Shown: piece after piece, positions 28,957-37,646 of the stretch
Numbering within the stretch: the stretch's first letter is position 1
Layout: each line of letters starts with the position of its first letter
Source: Stenotrophomonas maltophilia
GTDB lineage: Bacteria; Pseudomonadota; Gammaproteobacteria; Xanthomonadales; Xanthomonadaceae
Assembly: GCF_003970865.1 (NCBI RefSeq)
Contig: NZ_RXLZ01000003.1
Span: 58,677-122,676 of the forward strand
Length of the DNA: 64,000 nucleotides
Direction of reading: 5' to 3'
The notes under the pieces: generated by a model
Databases searched by the model: none
What the model was told of the DNA's origin: nothing
What the model saw: the letters and a program-made list of their open reading frames with translations, nothing else
Program-made: the position numbers and the translations under genes

Positions 28957-29031
28957 GTAGGTGTCGACCTTGGTCGACACGGTGTTGCCACGAGCGACTA
29001 CACATTCGTGCCAACCGAGGTTGGCACCTAC
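28957..29031. repeat. SMAG inverted pair, TCGACC and CCAACC types
   Basis: GTAGGTGTCGACC-TT-GGTCGACAC at 28957-28980 and the inverted TGCCAACC-GA-GGTTGGCACCTAC at 29009-29031, between the convergent DUF805 and thiL genes. Confidence 0.8.
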
Positions 29032-29094
29032 CAGAGCAACATCGATCTGACCCCACCCCGAAGGTTGGCACTCACCCGCGCAGTACCGCTGCGG

Positions 29095-30057
29095 CTACGC
29101 GAAGTGCTGATATCCGCCGTCGGCGGCTTCGCCGTCCACGTGCACGCCCTGCCCTTCGGCAATACGACCAATACGGGTGAGCGGCACGTCCAGCGATTCG
29201 GCCAGGTAGTGCAGTGCGTCGCGCTGGTCGGCGGCGGCGGTGAAGCACAGTTCGTAGTCATCACCCCCGCGCAGTGCGCAGTCACGCGCAACGTCGCGGC
29301 CGAGCAGCTCACGCAGCGCGTGCGAGATCGGCAGCGAATCGGCATCGACATGCGCGGCCACGTTGCTGCGCGTGGTGATATGGCCCAGATCGGCCAGCAG
29401 GCCATCGGACACATCCACCGCCGCGTGCGCGAAGGCCCGCAGGCGCAGGCCCAGGGTCACACGCGGCGTCGGCCGCAGCAGACGCAGGCGCAGGCTTTCG
29501 TAGTCGGCCAGCAGCGTGGCGGTGGTCACGCTCAGTGCCCCCTGCTGCCACAGGCGCAGCGCGCCGGCGGCATCACCCAGCGTGCCGCTGACCCAGAGGT
29601 CGTCCCCCACCTGCGCGCGATCGCGGCGCAGCGCCTGGCCACGCCCGACCTGGCCCATCGCGGTCACCGACAGCGACAGCGGGCCGCGCGTGGTGTCACC
29701 GCCGATCAGCGCGATGTCGTGCTGGTCGGCCAGGGCGAAGAAACCATCGGCAAAGGCCTCGATCCAGTCTTCAGAGGCTTCCGGCAGCGACAACGCCAGC
29801 GTGCACCACGCCGGGCGCGCGCCCATCGCGGCGAGGTCCGACAGGTTGACCGCCAGGGTCTTCCAGCCGATGTCGAAGGCCGGGGTTTCCACCGGAAAGT
29901 GCACGCCGCTGTTGAGCGTGTCGGCGGTGACCACCAGTTGCTCGTTGGCGCGCGGTTGCAGCAGCGCGGCGTCGTCGCCGATGCCGAGCAGTATGTCGTC
30001 GCGCTCGAGGGTGCGGGCGCGGATGCGGTCGATGAGGGCGAATTCGGCCAGGGACAT
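29095..30057 (-). CDS. thiL: Thiamine-monophosphate kinase
   Basis: Phosphorylates thiamine monophosphate to the active cofactor. The 320-residue AIR-synthase-fold protein starts EFALIDRIRARTLERDDILL and carries GIGDDAALL, LAVNLSDLAAMGARP, IGGDTTRGPLSLSV, VDVSDGLLADLGHI and LRGGDDYELCF. ATG 30057 matches the family start. It follows nusB in the riboflavin operon direction across a SMAG pair, an arrangement common in proteobacteria. Confidence 0.95.
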   Translation of the reverse strand: MSLAEFALIDRIRARTLERDDILLGIGDDAALLQPRANEQLVVTADTLNSGVHFPVETPAFDIGWKTLAVNLSDLAAMGARPAWCTLALSLPEASEDWIEAFADGFFALADQHDIALIGGDTTRGPLSLSVTAMGQVGRGQALRRDRAQVGDDLWVSGTLGDAAGALRLWQQGALSVTTATLLADYESLRLRLLRPTPRVTLGLRLRAFAHAAVDVSDGLLADLGHITTRSNVAAHVDADSLPISHALRELLGRDVARDCALRGGDDYELCFTAAADQRDALHYLAESLDVPLTRIGRIAEGQGVHVDGEAADGGYQHFA

Positions 30058-30102
30058 GGGGCGTTCCCGCTGTTGTACGTGCCGCGCAGGGCGCGGTGGG
30101 CG

Positions 30103-30167
30103 GTAGTGCCGGCCGCTGGCCGACAACCTCAGGATCCCTGCAGCTGCCGGCCAGCGGCCGGCACTAC
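30103..30167. repeat. SMAG inverted pair between nusB and thiL
   Basis: GCCGGCC-type palindromes at 30103-30125 (forward, one arm slightly degenerate) and 30145-30167 (inverted) fill the 120-base gap. They may modulate read-through from nusB to thiL. Confidence 0.8.
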
Positions 30168-30177
30168 CACAGGTGGG

Positions 30178-30657
30178 TCAGTGACCCGATTCGACCTTGC
30201 GCCATTCCACGGCGGCACGATCCAGCACGCCGTTGACATAGGTGTGGCCGTGTTCGGAACCGAAGCGCTTGGCCGATTCGATGGCTTCGTTGATCACCAC
30301 GCGGTACGGCACGTCCAGGCGGTAGCGCAGCTCGTAGGCGGCCAGGCGCAGCACTGCGCGTTCGATCGCGTCCACTTCTTCGATGCCACGGTCCAGGTAC
30401 GGGCCGAGCGCTTCATCGATGTCGCGGCGGTTGTCGAGCACACCGTGCAGCAGCGCCTCGAAATACGCCAGGTCGGCGATTTCGCGGGCCTGCTCGTGGG
30501 CGAACTGGGCGATCAACGACTGTGCGTTGCCGCCGGAGATCTGCCAGGCATAGATGGCCTGCACGGCACGACGGCGGGCGCGCGAGCGCAGCACCGGATC
30601 GACGCCATCGCGGCGGACGGGTTTACCGGAGGGCTTGCCCTGGGTGTTCTTGTTCAT
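30178..30657 (-). CDS. nusB: Transcription antitermination factor NusB
   Basis: Binds boxA RNA with S10 in rRNA antitermination complexes. The 159-residue all-helical protein contains [36 protein letters not shown] helices (here [20 protein letters not shown]) and [20 protein letters not shown] with [10 protein letters not shown]. The N-terminus has a short basic extension. Its ATG overlaps the ribH stop by four bases. Confidence 0.95.
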   Translation of the reverse strand: MNKNTQGKPSGKPVRRDGVDPVLRSRARRRAVQAIYAWQISGGNAQSLIAQFAHEQAREIADLAYFEALLHGVLDNRRDIDEALGPYLDRGIEEVDAIERAVLRLAAYELRYRLDVPYRVVINEAIESAKRFGSEHGHTYVNGVLDRAAVEWRKVESGH

Positions 30658-31121
30658 GGCAGCTGCTCCAGAAGATTGACCATTTCCAATGCGGCGAGTG
30701 CGACTTCCTCGCCCTTGTTGCCGTGGCTGCCGCCTGCGCGGGCCTCGGCGTCTTCAACACGTTCCACCGCCAGCACGCCGTTCAGCACCGGCACGCCGAA
30801 GTCCAGCTGCACGCGCATCAGGCCTTCGGCGCAGCGGTCGGCCACGTGTTCGTAGTGGCGGGTATCGCCACGGATCACGCAGCCCAGGGTGAGGATGGCA
30901 GCATGTTCATGGGCGGCGGCCAGGCGCGCGGCGACCAGCGGCAGTTCCCAGGCACCCGGCACGCGGATCACGTCGATGTTGGCTTCGGTGATGCCGTTGC
31001 CGGCCAGGCTCTGGCGGGCGCCAGCGACCAGCGTGTCGGTGATGCGGGCATTCCAGCGGCTGGCCAGGATGGCGAAGCGCGCCGATTCGGGAGTGCGAAG
31101 ATCGCCTTCGAAGTGGCTCAT
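30654..31121 (-). CDS. ribH: 6,7-dimethyl-8-ribityllumazine synthase
   Basis: Condenses dihydroxybutanone phosphate with the pyrimidine intermediate, the penultimate riboflavin step. The 155-residue protein has [52 protein letters not shown] and [11 protein letters not shown]. It is part of the FMN-riboswitch operon, 206 bases after ribB and overlapping nusB. Confidence 0.96.
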   Translation of the reverse strand: MSHFEGDLRTPESARFAILASRWNARITDTLVAGARQSLAGNGITEANIDVIRVPGAWELPLVAARLAAAHEHAAILTLGCVIRGDTRHYEHVADRCAEGLMRVQLDFGVPVLNGVLAVERVEDAEARAGGSHGNKGEEVALAALEMVNLLEQLP

Positions 31122-31197
31122 ATGCGGCTTGGGGGACTCGATAAGGGGGTAATTCTAGCGTGGATGGGCCCCGGCCGTGATCGGCGGGGCCCAGAGC

Positions 31198-31324
31198 GTG
31201 CCGACCAACGGTCGGCACCCACCGGTGGCATGGGGTCGGCACCCACCGTTGGCGGAGGTGTGGTAGTGCCGGCCGCTGGCCGGCAATCCCGGGGATGCGG
31301 TTACCGGCCAGCGGCCGGCACTAC
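31198..31324. repeat. SMAG group between ribB and ribH
   Basis: A GTGCCGACC-AAC-GGTCGGCACCCAC copy with GTGG instead of GTAG at about 31198-31221, a partial copy after it, then a GCCGGCC-type inverted pair at 31263-31285 and 31302-31324. The group fills the 206-base gap and ends four bases before the ribB stop codon region. Confidence 0.8.
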
Positions 31325-31327
31325 CCA

Positions 31328-32428
31328 TTACAGGGTCACCGTCTCCACCACTTCCAGGCCATAGCCGGCCAGGCCGATCTGGCGGCGCGGGGTGCCCAGC
31401 ACGCGCAGCTTGCCCAGGCCCAGGTCGGACAGGATCTGCGCACCGGCACCGTTGCGGCGCCACTGGCTCACATCCTTGTCCTTGCCCGGCACCACCGGCG
31501 CAGGCTGCTGGCGCAGGCGGGCCAGCAGAGACTCACCGTCGCGCGGGGCCTGCAGCACCACCATCACACCGGCGCCTTCGGCATCGATCGCGCGCAGGGC
31601 ATCGGTAGCTGCCACGCCGAAGTCGTCACGGCGCCAGTGCAGCAGGTCGGCCAACGGGTTTTCCACCTGCACCCGCACCAGGGTCGGGGTTTCCGCATCC
31701 GGCGTGCCACGGACCAGGGCGAAATGCAGGTCGTGGGCGATGCGGTCGCGGTAGGTGACCAGCTTGAACGGGCCGAACTCGGTGTCGATCTCGCGCTCGT
31801 CCACGCGTTCAACGGTCTTTTCGGTGGCCAGGCGGTAGGCGATCAGGTCGGCGATGGAGCCCATCTTCAGGCCGTGCTCGCGGGCGAACACTTCCAGCTC
31901 CGGGCGGCGCGCCATGCTGCCATCCGGGTTCAGGATCTCCACCAGCACGCCGGCCGGTTCCAGCCCGGCCAGCATGGCCATGTCCACGGCGGCTTCGGTG
32001 TGACCGGCGCGGGTCAGCACGCCACCCGGCTGGGCGATCAGCGGGAAGATGTGGCCCGGCTGGTGCAGGTCCGACGGCTTGGCGTTGGGCTTCACCGCGG
32101 TGCGGATGGTGTGGGCGCGGTCATGCGCCGAAATGCCGGTGGTGACGCCCTCGGCGGCCTCGATGCTGACCGTGAAGTTGGTCTGGAACTGGGCGGTATT
32201 GGCCTGCACCATCGGCGCCAGGCCGAGATCGGCGGCGCGGGTACGGTTCAGCGGCAGGCACACCAGGCCACGGCCATGGGTGACCATGAAGTTGATGTCG
32301 CTGGCCTTGACCAGCTCGGCAGCCATGATCAGGTCGCCTTCGTTCTCGCGGTCTTCGTCATCGACGATGACGACCATGCGGCCCAGGCGGATGTCTTCCA
32401 GGATGTCCGGAATCGGGGCGAAATTCAT
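31328..32428 (-). CDS. ribB: 3,4-dihydroxy-2-butanone 4-phosphate synthase with degenerate GTP cyclohydrolase II-like domain
   Basis: Makes dihydroxybutanone phosphate from ribulose 5-phosphate. Residues 1 to about 205 are a complete DHBP synthase domain (VIVDDEDRENEGDLIMAAEL, THGRGLVCLPL, RAGHTEAAVDMA). Residues about 206-366 align in position with GTP cyclohydrolase II but contain no cysteine, so the CLTGD...CDCG zinc site is absent and cyclohydrolase activity is not expected. It is best called RibB with a RibX-like tail rather than bifunctional RibBA, which implies a separate ribA. The ATG overlaps the ribE stop by four bases. Confidence 0.9.
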   Translation of the reverse strand: MNFAPIPDILEDIRLGRMVVIVDDEDRENEGDLIMAAELVKASDINFMVTHGRGLVCLPLNRTRAADLGLAPMVQANTAQFQTNFTVSIEAAEGVTTGISAHDRAHTIRTAVKPNAKPSDLHQPGHIFPLIAQPGGVLTRAGHTEAAVDMAMLAGLEPAGVLVEILNPDGSMARRPELEVFAREHGLKMGSIADLIAYRLATEKTVERVDEREIDTEFGPFKLVTYRDRIAHDLHFALVRGTPDAETPTLVRVQVENPLADLLHWRRDDFGVAATDALRAIDAEGAGVMVVLQAPRDGESLLARLRQQPAPVVPGKDKDVSQWRRNGAGAQILSDLGLGKLRVLGTPRRQIGLAGYGLEVVETVTL

Positions 32429-33051
32429 GCGACATCTCCCTGTGGGTGCTGACCGTTGGTCGGCACACTGATCAGCCGCTCCACATAACGGGCGACCAGA
32501 TCGATTTCAAGATTGACCGCGCTGCCCACGCCTGCGGCGGAGAAGGCGGTGTTGGCGACCGTGTGCGGGATCAGGGCGACGTCAAAACCTTCGTCGTCCA
32601 CTTCGTTGACGGTGAGGCTGACGCCGTCCACGCAGATCGAGCCCTTCTTGGCGATGTAGCGGCGCAGCGAGGCCGGCGCGGCGAAACGCCAGCGCTGGGC
32701 ACGCGCGTCTTCGTGGATGGACAGCACCTGGCCCAAGCCGTCGACGTGGCCGCTGACCAGATGGCCGCCCAGGCGGTCGGTCGGGCGCATGGCGCGCTCC
32801 AGGTTGATGACCGACCCTTCGCCCAGCTGACCCAGCGTGGTCAGGCCCAGGGTCTCGGTGGAGGCATCGGCCTGGAAGCTGCTGGCGTCGAATGCGATGA
32901 CGGTGAGGCAGACGCCGTTGATGGCAATGCTCTCGCCCATCTGCACGTTGTCGAACGGCAGATTCCCGACATTGAAGGTGAAGCGGACATCGCCGCCGAT
33001 GGATTCGCGTGCGGCCAGACGGCCGACGCCTTCGATGATTCCAGTAAACAA
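32425..33051 (-). CDS. ribE: Riboflavin synthase, alpha chain
   Basis: Dismutates two lumazines to riboflavin. The 208-residue protein has two tandem lumazine-binding folds: FTGIIEGVGRLAARES with GESIAINGVCLTV, and LVSGHVDGLGQVLS with GSICVDGVSLTVNEV. The start is TTG 33051, preceded by CGGAG at eight bases; no ATG fits the family N-terminus MFTGIIE. The last ~13 residues (SVPTNGQHPQGD) are encoded by a SMAG-like palindrome at 32442-32465. It is the first gene after the FMN riboswitch. Also called ribC in some genomes. Confidence 0.95.
   Translation of the reverse strand: MFTGIIEGVGRLAARESIGGDVRFTFNVGNLPFDNVQMGESIAINGVCLTVIAFDASSFQADASTETLGLTTLGQLGEGSVINLERAMRPTDRLGGHLVSGHVDGLGQVLSIHEDARAQRWRFAAPASLRRYIAKKGSICVDGVSLTVNEVDDEGFDVALIPHTVANTAFSAAGVGSAVNLEIDLVARYVERLISVPTNGQHPQGDVA
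32442..32465. repeat. SMAG-like palindrome inside the ribE 3' end
   Basis: GTGGGTGCTGACC-GTT-GGTCGGCAC, the same type as the copy at 31198-31221, lies within the last codons of ribE just before the ribB start. Confidence 0.6.
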
Positions 33052-33125
33052 GTAACGTTCTCCGCGAAAAGTGAGCGAAAAACGCCGCAAGGCAAACAGG
33101 CGCACGCAGGGCATGAGCCCTGTGG

Positions 33126-33268
33126 CACCGTCTTCTTTCATCCGGACTATGACCGTCGGCTCCGGCATTGGACCGGATCTGCTGACCCCCGGCCGTGGGC
33201 CGGAGCGCTCGCGGGCTCGTGCTTGCGCACCTACCGCCGGTGGGGAATTGCACCCCGCCCTGAAGACG
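33126..33268 (-). promoter_or_regulatory. FMN riboswitch (RFN element)
   Basis: Minus strand: CTTCAGGGCGGGGTG at the 5' side, then CCCCACCGGCGGTA, AGCCCGCGAGCGC, GGTCAGCAGATCCGGT, GGAGCCGACGGTCATAGTC and CCGGATGAAAGAAGACGG, which closes with the 5' strand. These are the conserved junction segments of the RFN element. It lies 75 bases upstream of the ribE TTG, with the expression platform between, and should switch off the rib operon when FMN is high. The rest of 33269-33458 is the Ax21-like gene's leader. Confidence 0.95.
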
Positions 33269-33458
33269 TTTGTGTACCGGCGAACCGGCGTGGCTAGTGT
33301 ACCAGCCCGGGCTGAACGGGGCTGGATGCCACAGCTGTGACGGCCGTCGCTCGCAATTTGTAAAACTTTCATTAAAATCCTGCCCCGGACGACATGAGGT
33401 CGCCACGGGCAGCCCGTTGGGCAGGCCCGCCAAAGGACTGAAATTCACAGGAATTCCC

Positions 33459-34079
33459 ATGCGCAAGATGCTGATCGTGGCCGCCCTGCTGGCCGCCGCC
33501 CCGTTCTCGGCTTCGGCCGACGCCCTGAGCTACACCTACGTTGAAGGCGGCTGGACGCAGGTCAAGGTTGACGACAACGCACTGGACGACCCGAAGGTCG
33601 ACGGCGGCTACCTGCGTGGCTCGGTAGCCATCGCCGAACAGGTCTACGTGTTCGGTGGCTGGTCGCGTACCAGCAAGACCAATCACTACGGCAATGATTC
33701 GCTGAAGCTGGAACTGAACCAGCCGGAGCTCGGCATCGGCTACCACATGCCGTGGACCGACCGCCTGGACTTCACCGCCGATGCCGCGTGGGTGCGCCAG
33801 AACGCCGAAGCCACCGTCCGCTACGACGGCCTGCGTTTCAGCCAGAAGGATCATACCAACCTGGGCCGCGTCACCATGGGCATCCGTGGCAAGCCGTCGC
33901 GCATGACCGAAGCCTGGGCCAAGGCCGGTTACATGGACGGCGGCAACAACTTCAAGGGCACCTGGGTCGGCACCGTCGGCGGCCAGATCAACTTCACCAA
34001 GACCTGGGGTCTGGTGGGCGAGATCTCCGGCTACCGCGACGTCACCCAGTACTCGGCCGGCGTCCGCGCCAGCTTCTGA
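33459..34079 (+). CDS. Ax21-family outer membrane beta-barrel protein
   Basis: A 206-residue exported protein: signal peptide MRKMLIVAALLAAAPFSASA, then DALSYTYVEGGWTQVKVDD, the N-terminal pattern of the Xanthomonas/Stenotrophomonas Ax21 family, followed by alternating amphipathic strands and a terminal aromatic (GVRASF) typical of outer-membrane insertion. Eight or so strands are likely. Ax21 proteins have been linked to outer-membrane vesicles, biofilm and virulence; the earlier quorum-signal claim was withdrawn. Stenotrophomonas has several paralogues and I cannot say which this is. Confidence 0.75.
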   Translation: MRKMLIVAALLAAAPFSASADALSYTYVEGGWTQVKVDDNALDDPKVDGGYLRGSVAIAEQVYVFGGWSRTSKTNHYGNDSLKLELNQPELGIGYHMPWTDRLDFTADAAWVRQNAEATVRYDGLRFSQKDHTNLGRVTMGIRGKPSRMTEAWAKAGYMDGGNNFKGTWVGTVGGQINFTKTWGLVGEISGYRDVTQYSAGVRASF

Positions 34080-34109
34080 TCCAACGATCGCTCCTCGTCG
34101 TGCGATCGA

Positions 34110-34137
34110 ACGGGCCCCGCAAGGGGCCCGTTTTTTG
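34110..34137 (+). terminator. Rho-independent terminator
   Basis: CGGGCCCC-GCAA-GGGGCCCG followed by TTTTTTG, directly after the Ax21-like gene. It is one of the few classic intrinsic terminators in the window. Confidence 0.92.
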
Positions 34138-34230
34138 TCCGCTGCACACCGTCACCTGGCTGCATCGCGCCATCGAAAGTGTGGGCAGATGCGCTAGGCT
34201 TGCGCGCCTCTGGAACAGGAAAACACCGTC

Positions 34231-35115
34231 ATGAAGACCCCCACCCGTACCCTTCTGGCCAGCGTGCTGCTGTGCGCCCCGCTGATTGCCAGCGCGGCAC
34301 CGGCCCAACTGACGCCCGAGCAGGCCTTCGACCTGTATGCACGCGTGCTGCTGGAAGACGACGCGGCCGCCACGCGCACGCTCAACGACGCACTGAAGCC
34401 GGCGTTCGAGGGCCAGGACGCCGTGACCCCGAACCCGGGTGCGCTGGCCAAGGCCTTGGCCGAACCCTGGCAGACGGTACTGGCCAGCACCGGCGCCAAG
34501 GTCGATGCTGCGGCCACCGAAGCGCTGTATGCCAAGGCACTGCGCGATTCAAAATGCCGCGCGACCAAGAGCGTGATCGAAGACAACGAATACGTTGAAG
34601 ACCAGAAGCTGGCGCGGATCACCTACAGCTGCCAGGTGCCTGACCTGGGCAAGGTCCGCCCGCTGTTCGCCGCCAGCCTGGCCGACGATGCCAGCCCGGC
34701 CGCGCGCAAGCAGTTCACCGATGCCTATACCCAGGCACTGCAGAGTGGCGCGCGCGTGCCGGCCAGCGGCACCTTCACCCTGTACCCGGCCAAGGACAAT
34801 GGCTACTGGTACAGCGGTAACTTCGATGATCTGGTGGGCACCGTGGCCGGTGCGCTGGCACCGTTCGAGGACTGGATGCAGGACGCGCAGGCGGCCAACG
34901 CGCCGAAGGTAACCGGCGTTCCGGGCTGCGACCTGTTGCTGCAGCAGCACCGCAGCTGCGTGGCGAAGATCGCACCGGACCAGATCAGCGGCGTGGACGC
35001 GATGGCCGAGGAACTGAGGGCCAAGGCGCAGGTGAAGTCGACCGACGAGATGACGCAGGAGTGCAAGGCACTGCGCCCGATCGCCGAGATGATGTGGACC
35101 GACGAGTGCGCGTGA
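34231..35115 (+). CDS. Exported protein of unknown function, 294 aa
   Basis: Signal peptide MKTPTRTLLASVLLCAPLIASA, then a mainly helical mature protein. Four cysteines are spread over the second half (DSKCRATKS, TYSCQVPD, PGCDLLLQQHRSCVAK) plus two at the end (QECKALRP, TDECA), so disulphides are likely. No lipobox, no membrane span and no family recognised. It stands alone after a terminator and is followed 134 bases later by another exported unknown. Confidence 0.75.
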   Translation: MKTPTRTLLASVLLCAPLIASAAPAQLTPEQAFDLYARVLLEDDAAATRTLNDALKPAFEGQDAVTPNPGALAKALAEPWQTVLASTGAKVDAAATEALYAKALRDSKCRATKSVIEDNEYVEDQKLARITYSCQVPDLGKVRPLFAASLADDASPAARKQFTDAYTQALQSGARVPASGTFTLYPAKDNGYWYSGNFDDLVGTVAGALAPFEDWMQDAQAANAPKVTGVPGCDLLLQQHRSCVAKIAPDQISGVDAMAEELRAKAQVKSTDEMTQECKALRPIAEMMWTDECA

Positions 35116-35123
35116 GCCACGCA

Positions 35124-35146
35124 TAGAGCCGAGCCCGCGCTCGGCT
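35124..35146. repeat. Single SMAG-like palindrome, GAGCCGAGC type
   Basis: TAGAGCCGAGC-CCG-CGCTCGGCT immediately after the preceding stop codon; the head is ATAG rather than GTAG. Confidence 0.65.
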
Positions 35147-35249
35147 CATCGTCGCCGACGACAAGGGCGACTGCACTTTCAGAACCGTTGCATGGCCCTG
35201 CGCGGCCTGCATGGTCAATGCTGTCGCCCTCTTCCACCGGGGCAACCGC

Positions 35250-35639
35250 ATGAAACACCGTATGACGTCGACCGCGCTCATGTTGCTGGCGCTGATGGTG
35301 TGCTGGCAGGCCGAAGCGTCCAGGTTCAAAGCCACCAGGATCTTCGTCGTCCAACCCTCGGTCGCCTTCGAGTCGACCCTGCTGAGCGACAGGCACCTGG
35401 ATGCGTGGATGAGCAATGACGACCACTGCCGCGATTTCCTGATGTACCACGATCAGTGTGCCGTGCTGGTACTGCCGGATGAGTACGACGACGGCTTTAC
35501 GCGCCGCCAGCTGCGGTTGAAGGCAAGGCAACTGCCGGGCGAGACACTGGGCGCATACTGCCGCGACCTGCATGTGCTGTGGAAGCAGCAGTGGAAGGGC
35601 CAGTGCCCGGTCGGCGAAGAAGACGACGAAGCGGCCTGA
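35250..35639 (+). CDS. Small exported protein of unknown function, 129 aa
   Basis: From ATG 35250 the protein has a signal peptide (MTSTALMLLALMVCWQAEA) and a mature part with three well-spaced cysteines (DDHCRDFL, DQCAVLVLP, AYCRDLHVLW) plus one near the end (GQCPVGEEDDE). The acidic C-terminus is notable. No family recognised. The frame is open 13 codons further upstream, but the later ATG gives the signal peptide. It is convergent with ribD, 35 bases apart. Confidence 0.65.
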   Translation: MKHRMTSTALMLLALMVCWQAEASRFKATRIFVVQPSVAFESTLLSDRHLDAWMSNDDHCRDFLMYHDQCAVLVLPDEYDDGFTRRQLRLKARQLPGETLGAYCRDLHVLWKQQWKGQCPVGEEDDEAA

Positions 35640-35674
35640 CGCCATGGGCGTAGCCCCTGCTCTGCGTCATTCCT

Positions 35675-36760
35675 TCATGGACGCAGCAGCAGCCTGATGT
35701 CCTCACCGACCTGGCGCTGGTCAACCACACGCAGGCGGCGCTGTTGGTCCATGGCATCGATGCCGAGGCCGGCCAGCAGCGGGCGTCCGTTGTCGCCCAG
35801 CAATGTGGGGGCCTGGTAGAGCAGCAGTTCGTCCACCCAGCCGCCGCGCAGCAGCGCACCGGCCAGGGTGGCGCCGGCTTCGGTATGCACTTCGTTGATG
35901 CCGCGCTCGGCCAGCAGTGCCAGCACCGCGCCAAGATCGAGACGGCCGTCAACACTGGGCACGCTGGCAAATTCTGCGTCGGCCGTATCCGGTGCACTCA
36001 CCGCTGCATCGTGCAGATACAGCGTCGGTGCTCCGCCCTCGCGCACACGGCTGCATTCGAGCGAACGCAGCCGCGAATCGAGCACCACGCGCAGCGGTGG
36101 CATCACCTCGGTACTGGCCAGGCGCACGGTCAGCATCGGGTCGTCAGCCAGCACCGTGTCGGCGCCGGTCAGGATCGCACCAGCACGCGCACGCCAGTGC
36201 TGCACGTCTTCGCGCGCGGCTGGACCGGTGATCCATTTGGAGCTGCCATCGGCCATCGCGGTACGGCCATCAAGGCTGGCCGCCAGCTTCACCCGCAACC
36301 ACGGCCGATTGCGCTCCACACGCGACAGGAAACCCTTGTTGAGCTCACGCGCCTGTATCGCCATCAGTCCTTCGGCGACCTCGATGCCGGCATTGCGCAG
36401 CAGGTCAAAGCCACCGCCATCGACCTTCGGGAACGGATCGCGCATCGCGGCAACCACGCGCGACACGCCCGCTTCGATCAGTGCCAGCGCACACGGCGGT
36501 GTGCGCCCGTAGTGTGCGCAGGGCTCCAGCGTGACGTAGGCGGTGGCACCGCGGGCCTCGCTGCCGGTCTCGCGCAGCGCGAACACTTCGGCGTGCGGTC
36601 CACCGGCACACTGATGCCAGCCCTGTCCGACCACGCGTTCGCCGTGGGCGATGACACAGCCGACCATCGGGTTCGGGCGTGTGGTGTAGGCGGCACGCTC
36701 GGCCAGACGCAGTGCGTTGGCCATGTGCAGGTGGTCGAGAACGGAGAACGGGGTGGTCAT
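35675..36760 (-). CDS. ribD: Bifunctional riboflavin deaminase/reductase
   Basis: Performs the deamination and side-chain reduction steps of riboflavin synthesis. The 361-residue protein has an N-terminal zinc deaminase domain with GGPHAEVFAL and EPCAHYGRTPPCALALIEAG, and a C-terminal reductase domain (LRVKLAASLDGRTAMADGSS, ILTGADTVLADDP, VHTEAGATLAGALL). ATG 36760 (MTTPFSVLDHLHM) is the family start; the open frame upstream runs through SMAG repeats. It is not in the FMN-riboswitch operon, and no RFN element lies upstream. Confidence 0.95.
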   Translation of the reverse strand: MTTPFSVLDHLHMANALRLAERAAYTTRPNPMVGCVIAHGERVVGQGWHQCAGGPHAEVFALRETGSEARGATAYVTLEPCAHYGRTPPCALALIEAGVSRVVAAMRDPFPKVDGGGFDLLRNAGIEVAEGLMAIQARELNKGFLSRVERNRPWLRVKLAASLDGRTAMADGSSKWITGPAAREDVQHWRARAGAILTGADTVLADDPMLTVRLASTEVMPPLRVVLDSRLRSLECSRVREGGAPTLYLHDAAVSAPDTADAEFASVPSVDGRLDLGAVLALLAERGINEVHTEAGATLAGALLRGGWVDELLLYQAPTLLGDNGRPLLAGLGIDAMDQQRRLRVVDQRQVGEDIRLLLRP

Positions 36761-36789
36761 GCGGCCATGGTAACGCCGCCGGTGGCTGT

Positions 36790-36913
36790 GTAGATCCACG
36801 CCATGCGTGGATGGGCGCCACTGTGCCAACCAAGGTTGGCACCCACCAGGTAAAGGTAGATCCACGCCATGCGTGGATGGAGCGCCATCGTGCCAACCGA
36901 AGTTGGCACCCAC
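36790..36913. repeat. Four alternating SMAG palindromes between nrdR and ribD
   Basis: GATCCACGCC-AT-GCGTGGAT copies headed by GTAG at 36790-36812 and 36856-36878 alternate with inverted CCAACC-type copies at 36824-36846 and 36891-36913. The two-copy unit is thus duplicated in tandem (66-bp period). It fills the gap after nrdR. Confidence 0.85.
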
Positions 36914-36927
36914 CAAAGCAGAGGCGG

Positions 36928-37449
36928 TCAGCCCTTCTTCTTCTTGGTCAGGGCGATGACATCGCCCAGCAGCTGCAGCTGTTCGGTACTGGACGGCAGG
37001 TCGCGTTCAAGCTTCTCGATCTCCTCGCGGAAATCGGCGACGTCCTCGAAGCTGCGGTAGACCGAAGCGAAGCGCACATAGCCGACATGGTCGAGCTTGC
37101 GCAGTTCGTTCATGACGAACTCGCCGACCTTGATCGAGGGCACTTCGCGCTCGCCGCTGATGCGCAACTGGTGGACCACGGCGCGTACTGCCGCTTCGAT
37201 CTTGTCTTCGGCCACCGCACGCTTCTGCAGCGCGCGGTCGAAGCCAGCACGGACCTTGCGCTGGTCGAACGCCTCGCGGGTGCCATCGCTCTTGACGATG
37301 GCCGGCAGCTTCAGCTCGACCGTTTCCATGGTGCTGAAGCGCTCGCCACAAGCTTCGCATTCACGCCGACGACGGATCGTCGCGCCGTCTTCGGAGACGC
37401 GCGAGTCGATGACCCGGGTATCGGCATGTTGGCAGAAGGGGCAATGCAT
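36928..37449 (-). CDS. nrdR: Transcriptional repressor NrdR
   Basis: Zinc- and nucleotide-binding repressor of ribonucleotide reductase genes. The 173-residue protein begins with the zinc ribbon [17 protein letters not shown] and [17 protein letters not shown] (two CxxC pairs), followed by the ATP-cone domain (VVKSDG-like [35 protein letters not shown]). It ends in a Lys-rich tail (LTKKKKG). A nrdR-glyA neighbourhood is common; here duplicated membrane-protein genes lie between them. Confidence 0.95.
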   Translation of the reverse strand: MHCPFCQHADTRVIDSRVSEDGATIRRRRECEACGERFSTMETVELKLPAIVKSDGTREAFDQRKVRAGFDRALQKRAVAEDKIEAAVRAVVHQLRISGEREVPSIKVGEFVMNELRKLDHVGYVRFASVYRSFEDVADFREEIEKLERDLPSSTEQLQLLGDVIALTKKKKG

Positions 37450-37646
37450 GGAACGCCTGGCTCAGGGAAGTACCTATTGCCACGGTCATGGCAGCGTCGC
37501 AAAGGTACCTGAGAAAGGGCCCCGCAGCAAATGCTGTCTGCGCGGAAGTGCCTGCATTTCGGCTAAACAGAGCGTCCAGCGAGGTCTGGGCTACCCGCTC
37601 AACCGGGCCTTCCGACCGGACATCGACGGCGTACAAGCCGAATTGG

